Below, piece after piece: positions 40,241-53,500 of a DNA stretch of 64,000 nt (the first letter of the stretch is position 1; every line of letters starts with the position of its first letter). Under the pieces are notes generated by a model. It had not been told where the DNA came from. It was given only the letters and a program-made list of their open reading frames with translations, and made no database searches. The stretch is from Wuchereria bancrofti (Eukaryota; Nematoda; Chromadorea; Rhabditida; Onchocercidae), in assembly GCA_005281725.1 (NCBI GenBank), contig SSBO01000003.1, positions 6,930,776 through 6,994,775 of the forward strand. The letters run 5' to 3'. Position numbers and translations under genes: made by a program.

Positions 40241-41218
40241 TTTAGAAATTTAACGCCAGACAGAAGGGCGTATAATAGAGTGGCACGAAGTTACACAATC
40301 TAACCTTTTCACTAGGTGAATCTAAGTTGTCAGAGAGAACTTGCCAAAGTGATATATTATGCATCACACTGATACTTGTCTCATCCACTAGTGACAATTG
40401 TTTGACCTTGATAATAATGATAATATTTACTTTATTCCCTTATCAAATGTCATATTAACCACATTTCATACCACTATAATACAATAACATTAGCAATAAG
40501 TATGTGACACGATGACAATGACTCTTTTAGTAAAAGTGAAAAGTTATTCGATCGGTTCAGTCGAAATAGATGAAAAATTGAAATTCCATCCAGTGATTTA
40601 GAATTGAAAATTCGAACACTGACCTTCTCACTCAAATCATACACTAAATGATACTGTATGAGTAACTGCAATAATGATAATTAACTTCAACTACTGCAAT
40701 GATGATATCTGATGATAACTATCGAAATATGAACTGCAGTATTGATAATAATCTGACAGCAGAAACATATTATCTTCATGTGATAAGTTACTGCTATCTA
40801 ATGTATTAGATAAAATCTTTTAAAAAAATCAAAAGGAAATAATCAGTTATTAAAATGAAAGTTGAAGAGAAAGAAGATTAATCAAATACTTCCTTAAATG
40901 TCTGATTCAAAGAAGATAGTCGGAATAATTATTTTAAGTGGAAACTGAATGTACGACATGATATCAACTATGAAAATGAATTTCTGAAGAATTCAACTAA
41001 ATAACATGACACTTATTAAAATATATTTTAGTTTTAAATACATCTTGAATGATTTTCAAATACCTTTCGAAAGTTATTATTTTTATTTCAAAGAAATACT
41101 TGTGAAGAGAACATTTTATGCTAAGACAAAATATGTTTATGAAAAAAAATATCGGATGAAAATTGATACTATTTGAAATTTTTAATAAAATTTAACAATA
41201 AAATTTAACAATTAAAGC

Positions 41219-41334
41219 ACACTAACTTACTATTTTATATTTCCAAATGCTAAACCTTTTGATGATTTTTTAATTAAAGTTCACTAACTATTTTTTTATT
41301 TTCAAATGCTAAACCTTTTGATATCATCAAAAGG
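41219..41334. repeat. Direct repeat plus 9-bp hairpin upstream of the kinase
   Basis: A CACTAACT...CAAATGCTAAACCTTTTGAT block at 41219-41263 recurs at 41282-41322, with an exact 20-nt core at 41244 and 41303. The second copy runs into CCTTTTGAT-ATC-ATCAAAAGG (41314-41334), a perfect 9-bp stem. It lies 230-345 bp before the kinase ATG, so a regulatory role is possible but unproven. Confidence 0.7.
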
Positions 41335-41563
41335 AAAAAAAAGAAAATGAAATACAACAAATTTCTTAAACTGAAATATGCTAATTTATGAGGACACTTC
41401 AAATTTATATACATATCATACTGATCAGTTCAGTCATTTTCTTACTTATCGAATAGCGAAATGTGGTTAGTTTGATTAATGAGAGCAAAATGTCTGCTTC
41501 AGTTGACAGTTGACAAGATCTGTTGTAGTTCAACTAGCACTGCATACTAAATTGTTGAAATCA

Positions 41564-44006
41564 ATGGCAGTAACAAAAAAAATGAATGATACGATGATAA
41601 GAGGAAGCGTAGATGCGTCACGAACGGGTGATACCAATGCACCTGCCATTCAAACAAAGACAAAATCACTGTTAAAGCATTCTCCACAGACAAAGCTGTC
41701 AACGAATCTTTCTTTGCAAGAAGATAGAAGAAAGAAGGAGCAAAGTGAGAAAGATGTCAATATCGCAGAGCTAAATAAGAATGATCGGGTCAATAAGTGG
41801 TTAATTTTGGAACTTATCGGTAAAGGTGCATTCGGATGTGTTTACAAAGTTTGTCTTTCAATTCTAAACTAACCTAAATAGTTGACACGACATCACTGTC
41901 CTAAATTTTAAGAGCTTTACCATATAACATGTCATATTTCATTATCAATAACAATTTTCAAATTCATTTCATTGCAGGTTGGATATCATGGTGAGCGGTA
42001 TGCGCTTAAATTCGATCTCAGATGTTGTAGTGATGTAATTATTGATTTTTATAAGTCCATTATCAAACAAATAATCATTGATTATCACCGAAAATCATTG
42101 TCCATAAAATGCGATATATTGTGTGACTTGATTCGTTCATACTGATAATCGATAATCAATCACTTCTCCATTTATCTCATCGCATTTTTGAGATTTTTAT
42201 TTTTGTAAATTATTTGCCGATGAAGTCCGCTGAATACATAACCAGTGCATGTCATGCATGCACTCGGAAGAAAACCTATTCTTTGATCAGTGTTCTTTGA
42301 AGATAAATTTCTTATTTTTTAATCAGAACTTAACTTTGAATTAACTTTTGAAAAGAATAACCTAATTCTAATTTAGAAGCCATTATTAATTGAAAAGCAT
42401 GTATTGGAATTAGCAAGAAAAGCGGAAAGTAAACATATTTGCCGACTTATCGATTATGGAAATTATTTCGGCTTTGAGTACATTGTAATGACGCTTGTTG
42501 GCAAATCGCTACGAGTAAGTGTCGATGAATCATTGTTACTCTTTTTTTGTTTCAAAATTAAATTACCTTTAATTTTATCAATTATTCAAAAATTTCTTTC
42601 TTTAAAATCATTAAAATTTTTACTATGTTAGGATATTCTAATAGAGCGAAAAAGGAAAAAGCTATCTGCTGGATGTGTCATTTCAGTTGGCCTGCAATGT
42701 GTCGAAGCAATCGAAGAACTTCATCGAGTGGGTTTCATTCATCGGTGAGTCAGTCTGCCAGATGCTTTTAATATGAAAGATAATATGATAATAACAAGAT
42801 AGTATGATATGATCTTATTTATAAGGTCTCAAGATAGTATGATAAGAATATAAAGCATAGTATGATAATAATGAATAATTTCAATTATTAAATCTGATGA
42901 TAATATGGAAATACAGGCTTAAATCTGTTGATTATTCAATGCAAATGTTATTCATTTATTTGTTATTAAAGTTGATTTCTAATAATTTTAAAGTGATATA
43001 AAGCCATCAAATTTTGCTACCGGTCGAAATGATCTCTCACATGGAGCTCGGAAAATTTTCCTCATTGATTTTGGTTTAAGCTATCATTACATCGATTCAA
43101 ACGATCAAATAAAGCAAATGAAACGTGTATGTGACGTACATCTTCAAATCTCCCTTAATTATTAATTTTCTAATTTTAACCTATAAACTTTCACAATTTT
43201 TATCCAAAATTGAAGCATGCAGAGTATCGGTTTCAAAGGAACATTACGTTATGCAGCACTGGGATGTCATCGGCGCAGTCCACCAGGTCGTCGTGATGAT
43301 CTCGAATCTTGGATGTATCAACAGATCGAATTTACAAAGGGATATTTACCATGGAGGAATCTGGAAGATGAACTAGCTATTATGAATGTTAAAGTATATC
43401 ACAGTTGTATCTTTTTTTTTTTTTTTAGAAAAAATCATTTAAAATTAAATAAATGTAACTTCAGTATTTGAGTTCATCAATTAAAATGCTAAATTTTCTT
43501 TTTTGCAGGAGGCAGTTCGAACAAACGATGGTATGCAAAAGTTGCTAAAATCTTGTCCAAAAAAGTATATGGAAATAATGAAATATATATGCAAATTAAA
43601 ACACACAGCTAGACCAGATTATGATCTTATTTATAAGGTCTCATCTTATTAATACTTAAATATTTAAAATATAAAATATTCTACTATTTCAATTATCCAT
43701 AATTTCAATAATTTCGAACAAAAATTTTTTTGTATTCGTTACAATTAAACAGAATTAATAATTATTATTTCTCAATTCTTATTGATAAGAATATTTGCAC
43801 GCATAAGTTTTTCAACAATATTCATTAATAATAGTTAAGTTAATTAATAACTAAATGAGTACGGAAATAGAAATATCATCGAAGAAGTAATGCAACCGAT
43901 GATTCATGCATTTCAGTTGCTTCGAAAAATTTTATTTGAAGCACGGCTGCAAGAATATCCATACGACTGGGAGTATGAATCATTGAGATATTTTCGTAAA
44001 AAATGA
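41564..44006 (+). CDS. CK1/TTBK-like (worm-expanded) protein kinase, 371 aa
   Basis: Eight exons join in phase: 41564-41848, 41978-42034, 42377-42514, 42632-42744, 42994-43126, 43223-43393, 43509-43637 and 43917-44006. A basic 75-residue N-terminal tail precedes the kinase fold. Visible elements are the glycine loop GKGAFGCVYK (86-95), ATP lysine K106 in YALK, alpha-C glutamate E120, VMTLVGKSL (about 150-159), HRDIKPSN (197-204) and DFG (223-225). There follow GTLRYAA (248-254), DDLESW (267-272) and GYLPW (282-286). The MTLVGKSL, GT.RYA and DDLES.....LPW motifs mark the CK1 superfamily, close to tau-tubulin kinases and the nematode-expanded branches. All catalytic residues are present, so it should be an active Ser/Thr kinase. 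The start is the in-frame ATG at 41564. An open frame extends upstream without an ATG, and CTTCAG near 41500 is a possible spliced-leader site. In C. elegans many such kinases are sperm-enriched; that role here is inference. Confidence 0.92.
42808..42831 (+). repeat. 24-nt copy of the kinase exon 7/donor junction inside intron 4
   Basis: The 24 nt at 42808-42831 are identical to 43620-43643, which span the end of exon 7 and its GTCTCA donor. The intron copy lies among AGTATGAT repeats. It is a cryptic donor without an upstream open exon. Confidence 0.85.
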
Positions 44007-44920
44007 CATCGATTTATTTTTTGATTAATAATTTCTGGATGCTATCAATAAGTTTTATCATACCTTCATTTCACATAAAACATTAAAACTTTTTATTTTT
44101 TGCTAATTTGAATAGAGTGAGAAATAATTTTAATATTAAAGAATTACTGATTTAAATATAAATTTAAAGTAAAGGTATAGTCTAAAATGAGCAGAATGTC
44201 TGGTCCTGAATTGTCAAATGTTAATAAATTAGAGTAAGTTATTATAATGGAACTAAATTTAGAAAATTTTTATCCCACCACATTTTGAACTAATTCAATT
44301 TAACTTCTAAAGTAAAGTTAATCAATTAAGGGAAAATTAGAAATGTTAAAGAACTGAAAACTGATGAACAATCTAATAACCATTTTCGTTCATTTGATAG
44401 AAACTGTCGTAATTGTGAAACATACATTAAAGACAGATTTATTCGATATCAGTAATCTAATCATTTCCTCACTGTTTGTCGTCAACGGTTTATTCATTAG
44501 CGTCGAATTAGTCAAAATCAGACAAAAATAGAAGAAGAATAAAGGCAATAAAGGTTTAAGCTTGTATTAGCCAAAGTGAGAATGAAGATTTATCAATTTA
44601 GAAAATTAAAATATGCTCAAAGGTATTATAAATATGTTATCAGAAATGATAAAGAAGTTAAGAGAGATGATAAGCCTGATATAGCCAGCATATTATCCAG
44701 TCCATCAACTCAACTCATTTAATCATTGCTTATCTCATTAGAAAACAAAAGTAACCTTAAATTCTTTTCCTTAATGAACAATAAGATAATTTAATGCAAT
44801 ACTTGGCTCAATTGTCGCACATACACCAATTGTGTCATAATTGTTTGGTAAAAGGAAGAAATAAAAAGAGACAGAAAGAAAAAATGCATAACTTTAATTT
44901 GGTCAATCCAGAAGCATCTT

Positions 44921-44973
44921 CTTTAATAGTGCCTGGTCAGTTGTGCCTGGCCACTTTAATAGTGCCTGGCCAG
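44921..44973 (+). repeat. 20-nt direct repeat inside an open frame
   Basis: CTTTAATAGTGCCTGGTCAG at 44921-44940 recurs with one change at 44954-44973, spaced by a multiple of three. A third partial copy (GTGCCTGGCC) lies between. The surrounding 107-aa frame (44794-45117) reads LIVPGQ twice. Whether that frame is expressed is unknown. Confidence 0.7.
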
Positions 44974-46848
44974 CCTGATCAACTAGCATATGAATTCGAA
45001 GAAATATTTATTTTTTCGTATGGGCTGCAATCACTTCGCTACTTTTCACTAATGAATTATTTCATGTTATATTTAAAATATGGATTGATGAAATCCTCAG
45101 TCCGAATGACCAATTGAAAGGTCACTTATGCTCTTATGGTTTTTGGCTATGTATTTGACCCTGCTTGAAGGCAAGGATCGAATTATAGCATTAAGTGTTT
45201 ATCTTCGAAAAAGAAAAATTATGTTTCAAAATGGATGATACATTGATCAAATTTCAACTATTACGTACTCATTTTAACATTCCAGGGTCTTAAACTAATT
45301 TTTTTTTTTTTTTGAATTAAAAGATTTTAAAGAGAAAATTTAAATTATGAAGTATAAGTGGAATTATTTCAGAATTAGCATAATTTAAGGTTAAATCTAA
45401 CCGATGAATCTGCTGAATTCAGTTAAAATTATTCTACTTTCATTCAAGATATCACAGTAAGGAAATAATTAAACGTCGTTTAATTTAACGCCTATTTGTT
45501 TAATGAAATGAGGTAATTATACAACGTACAAATAGTTATGGTTTTGATTGATCCATTAATAATCTCTGTTATTAATCTTTACGTCATTATTACAAACGTA
45601 TCCTTTTCATATTAATCCACAACAGATATTTAATTAAACAAGTAAGCATTAAATTAAAAAAAAGTTTTTCATTTATGAACAAATTTTATAAGAACAATAT
45701 ATGAACGATTAAATTCTACAAAATGGAAATAAATTAATTATTTTTGAGAAATACAGCACGAAAATTATCACTTAAATGACATAGTGGAGCTCACTACTAA
45801 TTACTGTTTAACTGTATTAGAAATAAGACCGAACATTCTTGGCTCTAAAGCGCTATAATTTTTTTTTTTCATTTTTAATCTAATAACTTGTCTAATTACT
45901 AGAATAATTGTTGTAAATGTTTGAAAGTAACTCTTTGCGTAGATTCAAATTGCAGAAATGATGGATGCGATCTATGCAATAATTTAAATTATAAGTGATA
46001 ACTAATAAATTTTACAATATCTGATGCATAAAATTTTAATAAAGTGTCATTAATGTGATAAAACGGTAATAATACGTATCGAATACTATTTGATAATTTG
46101 TTATCAAACTTTAGAAACTTACTAGTGCTAAACTTTCGAGAACAGATTAATTGGTTCAAATTCATTCAAAGTGATTATTAGTTCAAATTATCGCAATGAT
46201 AGTTTATTTTCAGCGTTTGATGATATCAGTAAGTTTTCATGAGAACAACCTCCTCTATCATCTAAATATTCGAAGGCTAATTCTTCATTTGTTAATTGAT
46301 ACGTCAACGAATCATCCGTTGCCTTCATTTTTCCAAATATCTCATTTCACAATATTTTTTGATGCTATAAATAATCGATATATCTGTTACTGAAATTTCG
46401 ACTTCTGGAAATTAAAAAAGTTGGTGAAAAGATCATTAGTTCATTTATAAATTTAACGATTGAAATGATTTCTTCACTTCAAAAAAAGATTGAAATATTG
46501 GTTGCGCATATGAGATGACAATAATCGAAGCGCAAATGAAGAACATTAATCCATGTTGCTATTATTTTACATTCCATTTTATTTTTTCGCTTCATCTTCT
46601 ACAGTTGAAACTTTTCATTGTTTATTTTTAGTAATCTGTTAGAAAAGCTTTGAATAATTGAAGCAATTATGGATAAAAGTGATTGTGCTTTGTGCGAAAT
46701 GAGTGATTTATCAATTATGCAAATAACTTTTTAAAAAATACTTTAAGCCTAATCATTCATTAGTTTTCGCAATATTTAATTCCCTTGTTGCAAAAGTAAA
46801 TAGTTCATGTCAATTCTTAAATTAAATGATATTATCGTCAAAGTTTCG

Positions 46849-46925
46849 CAGAAAATATTGAGTATTAAATGATTAGCTAACCAAAGACTACAGAAAATAT
46901 TAAATGATTAGCTAACCAAAGACTA
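46849..46925. repeat. Tandem duplication (42-nt and 35-nt copies)
   Basis: A unit starting CAGAAAATATT and ending CCAAAGACTA occurs twice in tandem. The first copy has an extra GAGTATT; the rest is identical. This indicates a recent duplication. Confidence 0.9.
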
Positions 46926-48410
46926 ATTGTAAATGCAATATTATTAATTCATAGTGATGACAATACCGCTCCCTTTGGTTCAAATCATGTTGTTGACAAC
47001 AAAAAGTGAGGAACTCTGCAAAAACACGACTGAATTGGTGTAAAATTAGAGTAGATAAGTCAACAGAATAATATTATCTCTTCACCTGTTTATTTTCACC
47101 AAAATTCTTCCTTCATCAACAATTTTTTTCAAGATGAAGCGCATTATTTTATACTACTAACTTTCCTTTCATCGGCTCTATATAACTTTTTTTCTATTCT
47201 CATTTTATACTCACTTATCTACTTCCAAATATTTTCAACATTTGATCAATGATTTTTCAACTGGAATAAATTCTAATTTTTAACTGGAATAAAACTGATA
47301 ATACGGAAATGAGATAAATCCTCTTTTATCTTAAGTATATGACATGCCATCTACTTTAAACTTAAATTATTATACAAGTTAGTTACATGCATGCAATTGG
47401 CATGTAATTTTAATAACATACTATCATTATCAATGCAAAACAATTAGATTTGTTTCATTCCTTCGACTCTATTTATTTACTTTACATTCTCACTTACTAT
47501 GTCTAAGATACACTATTAGTTCCAATTCAGACAAATTTCGGATTTCATCAAAATACGGTTGGATAGTTTCGTTTTCTTGAATCATACAGGAACTAATTAA
47601 AAACAACTTCCGTTTTTCGTCTGTCAAAATTAGTGCTGAAGATAATATCTATTGGTATAGTATTAGTTTTACCTTTAGTACCATAAGTGGTAGCAAACAA
47701 TTAATCTGCTTAATGGACTAGCAAATTCGACCTTTATGCTCAAGAATAATTGTCAAACTGTAGTTTCTTCCTCCAAAGCATAATAAATTGCCAAAAAAAA
47801 AAAAAAGAATCAGAAAAAAAATCCTATATCTGGGAGGGAACAACGCATCCATTTACGGTTAATGACATTTTCCATCAAACCGGTCCCCCGCATCATTCCT
47901 TCCTGCATTCCACCGTACTGTTTTCTGCTGTCCTTACACTCTTGTTTATTTATATGTTTGCGACATACCTGTGTGCCTGTCGCTTGCGCCACTCTCTGCT
48001 ATTGTCTCTTTCTGCTTTGTGAAACAAAAATGATACTAAAAAAGAAAAAAACAAAATGATAATTTTGTTGAGGTTATATCTTTTTTTCTTTTCATTTGTT
48101 TCATTTTGTGTGTATACTTTTTCTCGTTGTTAATTGATTTTCACTACTTATATTTGAATGAATATTTAATTAGTAATGGTGTCACACGTATTTAACGTAA
48201 GTGACGTATGCATATATACAACTGTACAGATCCGATTTTTAATATATATTACGCTGTATTTATGAACTGTATGTTTGTCCTTCCTCAGTTTAATTAATTA
48301 CATATGTTTTGCTGTTTTAACTAAGTAGTCTATAAATAATAATACATCAAAGAACATCTATTAATATTCATGTATTAATTTTTTTCCACTCAGTATCCTC
48401 CTTCTTCTTC

Positions 48411-48440
48411 CTCTCTCTCTCTCTCTCCCTCTCTCTTTCT
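48411..48440. repeat. (CT)n microsatellite
   Basis: CTCTCTCT run interrupted by CCC, intergenic. Confidence 0.9.
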
Positions 48441-50517
48441 TCAGTTGATGTAAATTTCATTTAAAATGAAGGACATTTATAGCACTTTTTGCTTTCTAAG
48501 CAAATATTTTTTGTCGTTATTTAATTTGATTAACTTTTCATCAGCATAAAATAATTAAATAATCCATGATTGTGAAATTTTATTAAATCATAAATGCATA
48601 AATTTTAAATTTCCTGCAACAAATCCTTATCAGCCGTTTTTTTTTTTTCTTTTCTGATGAGGATTTATCTAAAATGAGAATGTGAAATGGTGTACTGAGA
48701 AGGTAGAGTGTGCTAAATGGTATTCATATGATTAAATATGAACGTACAGTGAAGACAAATTAAGGATATTAGAAAGGTAAAGAAAAGATCAAAGGATTGA
48801 TTTTTAAAATAATTTATTAGCAGATAATTTAAAATCAATGATACAGTGAAAGAGCAGCGAATAAATAGAATTTGTTAACGATAATATAATTAAAATTTCA
48901 ACTCAGCTAAGAATAAATTAATGATTCAATAGAAAATTTGCGGTCAATCACTGATAACGAATTATTGAATAAGTAGAAAATTCCGTCCCTTCAAAGTTCA
49001 CTCTTTGACGTTTTCTTTCTTTCTTCATCTTTTTTTTCAAATAGAATCTGTTCAAACAAGGAAATTCATTTGACAAAAATTGATTGAATTGGCGCAGCTA
49101 TTTTCATCATAAAGCATAAATGACATTTCATTTTTCTTTTCAAATATTCTAAAAAAAGAAATAAATTTCAACATTTAATTATTGTATTAAATTTAAAAAA
49201 AAAACGATGTTAATTGCATTCATATCGTTGACTTCCTTATGAAATATAGAAATTACGAAGTATTCTTAGCAAATAATTAGTTTTCAACTCTTTTCCATCA
49301 AATTACTCTTTACTTAATGCGAGACAATTTTCTTGCGCAATGACTGTTTGAAGTTATACCTGCTTACTTACGTTTATGTCACATCAACACTAACTAATTA
49401 GTAGTACAAAAAAATTTTGATTGTCTAAGATATGTCATAAGTAAGTTTATTATTCGGATGAAATATGATCTTAATTAATGAATTAAATGATTGAATTGAT
49501 AAGTGGTAAGTGAAATTGATAAGTGCTTTTAAATGTCCTTCGCAGTGCAAAATTGAAATGAAAACCATCGCAAGTAATGTGTACTTTCTCTTTTGATGAT
49601 TTAAATTACTATGTCAAATGCTGCGTATTACTACGTCAAATTCTACATACCTTCATGATTAAGAAATTATTTCTATAATACAATTTAATGTTTCAAACTT
49701 GACGTACAACGAAAATGTATGCTAATTTTTAGATCTTAACTAACTGACATTTTGAATTATTTAATCATATCATTATTATTTTATCATGTTTTTAAGTAAT
49801 TTTCTTTTTTAAAAAAAAAAGAGATTTTGTATAAATGATTAACAAATATCTTAAAATTAACTCCATCCATACTATTAATATTTTCTATTATTTGTCCGTC
49901 CTTTTATTTTTTACTGTTATAATTGAGTGAATAATTAATTGGTCGATTAAATTTTACTATTTAGTAACCAATTAAATAATTAGATGAAATATTATTTATC
50001 GCGAAACACAAACAAATATTTCAATGAAAAAGAGCGAATGTAACGAAAATTTTAATCCGAAAATTTTTCATTTCCATTGAGATTTTAATTAGATCTCTAT
50101 TGCATTCTTCTCATTTTACTGTTGTTAACCTCCTTCCTTTTTTCATTTCATTCTTCCTTTTTTACTTGAAAGAATTTTAGAACTTAAAATCTTGTAGATT
50201 TTATCGTAATTTTTGTTTATTTTTTCAACTATTAATCAAATTACAGAAAATTTCATGTCAATTTTAGTAAAATTATTATTAATGAGAGTAAAAATTATGG
50301 ACAATTGAATGATTAGTAAAGTGGAAATAGTGGAATGAATAACTGGTTATTTTCAATCATTTACATATAAATCTGGAAAGGCTTGAATTTTAATTAACAG
50401 TCTCATAAACAAGCAATACACAGGGAATTAAATACGAGAAGAGTTACTTTTGAATAAATGAAATTAATAGCTAGAAATTATTTTTTATTCCAATTTGCAA
50501 AAAATTGTAGATCAGGT

Positions 50518-53500
50518 ATGGAAGAAACGGACAAATCATCTTCAGCTTCAGCATCATCTCGTTCAATTCCTGCATATCATCGAGGAAATGGTACATTACG
50601 TGGTGGTGGTGTACAGAAAGTATATCATACCGGACCGGTTAGTCCTAAATTTTATTTATCAATTCATTTTTTTAAAAAATTCTTTCTATTTTTTTCTTTT
50701 TTTTAGTAATACAAATTGAAACTTTAAGATTTTAAGCAAATAAGATATAGTTTCAGACTTTCAAAGCATATAAACGAAAATTGGATCATCGATTAGGATA
50801 CTGCACTGTTGGCTGTCTGATCACAGTTGCTGTCGTGTTGACAATTTTCGGTTTATTTCATGAAATGGCACATCAGGAATTAACACAATATATTGAATCG
50901 ATACGTGAAATGATCGTGAATTCAATACCTTCTACAACACTACCAAGTACGACTACTGTTGCTGATTTATCAGAAATTATTTCTACCAACGATGACGAAA
51001 TCTTATTTAATGATGATTGGTTAGATGGTAAATTCAGCTAAATTTTGATTTTTTTAAATATTTGAAAGATTTTGAAATTTTCACAAAAAATGCTTACAAA
51101 TTATTTTTAATTGCTATAGTAGAAAAAGAAAAGCTCTTTTTCAACTTTTTTTCAGTCTTCGTTTGTAGCATTCAGATACGTCAATATTTTCTAGCATTTT
51201 AATTTGATCTGAAATGAAATAATTGAAATATTCTAGCATTATTGTATATTTTATACAGATGTTAGATCTATGATATTGTTTTTCTACGGGAAAGATAATT
51301 GATGAAAAAAGATCGGCGAAAATAGAAAAATTGTGTAGATTAAGCGATAAATTGATAATTGAGTTATCACTTCGCTATAATTTAACTATATTATTCCTCT
51401 ATTAGTTTTAATTTTCTAGTCAAATCAATGAAGTCTTTTTTCTTTAAGAAACTTTATTTGATAATGAAACAGCATTACCGATGGAAATTGTGATGGAAAT
51501 GGCGAATTTAGAGGAACATAAAACTAAACTAGAAAAGGACAATGTACCGGATGAGAAGATGCTAAGCATTCCGTACAACGAACCGGATACTTGCTTTGGT
51601 TCTAAAGATGTAAATAAGGAAAAATGTTTAGCAGTTACCGAACTTGACGAATATCACAATATATTATTTAAAGTATGCCATATATACATTTCATAATTCA
51701 TCAATGTTTGGAATTATGGTCGAGCAAATTGATAAGGATGAATTCATTGATAATTTTTTGAATCAAATTCCTTCTCAATCAATTATTTAAATTTATTTTA
51801 TTGGAAATAACCAATCAATTTGATGCTTCCTTCTATTACTTTTGTTTCCTCAAATAACGAAAGATAATTTCATTATTCCCAAAAAATTTTTGTAAATATC
51901 AATTTATATAATAAAAATTTTATCAATTATCGATTGATCATTGAGATTTGATCAATAAATACTGATAAAATGTTGATCATATAATTGCACCAACAAAGTA
52001 TCTCATTAAGAATAATTCATTTAAGTTTTTCCCAATTAATGAAATTAATTTCAGTCACACATAGCTCTGTGGAATTTAATTACTGTTAATATTATTGTTG
52101 CAATATTACTTTCGCCAATTACATTTGTGTTCAATTCCGAAATTATCAAAAATCAGTATTACAAATTATTTTATCGTGTAAGTCTTCATTTAATTATCAA
52201 TTAATTATTTTTACCTAATTACTAATTAAATTCTATTTATTTTATTATTAATCAATTATCAATCGTTGGAATTTGTTCTATAAAATAAAATCAACCATTT
52301 AATGACGATATACAATGAGAAAAAATATGTCAAGTTGAAACTTATGGATCAAAAAAAAGTCTAAGTATAATCTGAATTATTAAAATTTTAAATGGAAACA
52401 ATTTACTTTGTTACATTTAAATCTAAGCAAATAGTTAATCAAAATAGAATTTATTTATATCTGCAACTTACTTTCATGGTATAAAAATTATTTATATTTC
52501 GAATTTTTTGCTCTTCTACAAAACTTTATTCATTTCAGATTGTTCTATTCTTGGCGCTATTTTTTATGGTTATACAATTAATTGTACTAATTAATCCATT
52601 ACTGTGCAGTTCATTCATGTACCCTACTATCGTAGACAAACTTTTTGTTGAAAAACTTCCACGGTTAATGCTTTTAGTGAAATTAAAAAAGGAATAACAG
52701 TATGATAGTTTAGAATATTATTGCTTGAAAAGTTGTACCAATATTTCCGGAATTATTTTTTTCCGATAAATTCTGGAATTGCCTAGAAATCCAAAAAATT
52801 TTTACTTGTATATTTCAAATTAATGATCAAATTTCAAATAAATAGGCAGGTCAATTCTTTTTATTATCGAATATTAGGAAATGAAAAACATTTTGGTATA
52901 ATATAAAATTGCGAAAAAAAGAAATAAATTTGAATTAATTTTAAAATAGCTTCCAAAATTACTTATTTAATTGAGGGAGAAGAAATTGATTAACCAAGTG
53001 GAGTTTCGATTTGCTTGTCAATTTGATTATATTAGTCAGTTGGTAGAACTTAATTTACAGGTAATCGAATCACATTTTTTTACACTAGGAAATGAATCAA
53101 ATCGATACAACAAAGTATTATATTCAAGTTTATTCTCATTTCTTCAAATATTCCTCTTTTGAATTTGACACAAACTATTTTATTCTATTTAATATGTTTC
53201 AACTAAAATATTTCTAAACATGTCAGTGATCATTTCAGAAACCATGCATTCCTCGGATCAAGAATGTCCTATTGTTACCGTATGCAGTAGTGTTATTGAT
53301 CATTATTGATTTGTTACCATTTCTATTCATATTTTTCACCTATGCTTGGGACAGATGGCTTAAAGATTCGTTATTTTGCAGTATCGCTAGGAGTCGCATC
53401 GAATTAAATAATCAGCGAAGGTAATTTATTCTAAATGCTATGCTAAGTTGGCTGTTATCTGTTGAAAGATGGGATAAGTTAGGCCTTGTTGAATAAAAGT

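Larger units (their letters stand above)
25919..41563. other. Gene-poor region of about 15.6 kb
   Basis: No multi-exon gene could be built on either strand. It may include the 5' end of the minus-strand PLEKHG5-like gene, whose start is unknown. It contains a 23-nt direct repeat (26045 and 26136), a MITE-like unit (27287-27401), CAGTT, CT, CAA, GAT, TTA and GA microsatellites, and a long hairpin at 38747. Sequence is less AT-biased around 36.8-37.4 and 40.1-40.3 kb. Confidence 0.5.
44007..50517. other. Intergenic region of about 6.5 kb
   Basis: Lies between the kinase and the four-TM gene on the same strand. It holds a 107-aa ATG-started open frame at 44794-45117 with an internal repeat and no recognisable domain. 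It also holds a tandem duplication at 46849-46925, a less AT-biased island at 47820-48015 and a CT tract at about 48411-48440. No spliced gene could be built. Confidence 0.5.

Noticed and set aside
46970..46990. GGTTCAAATC, resembling a tRNA T-loop
   Set aside because: The flanks do not pair into a T-stem and no anticodon or acceptor arm is present.
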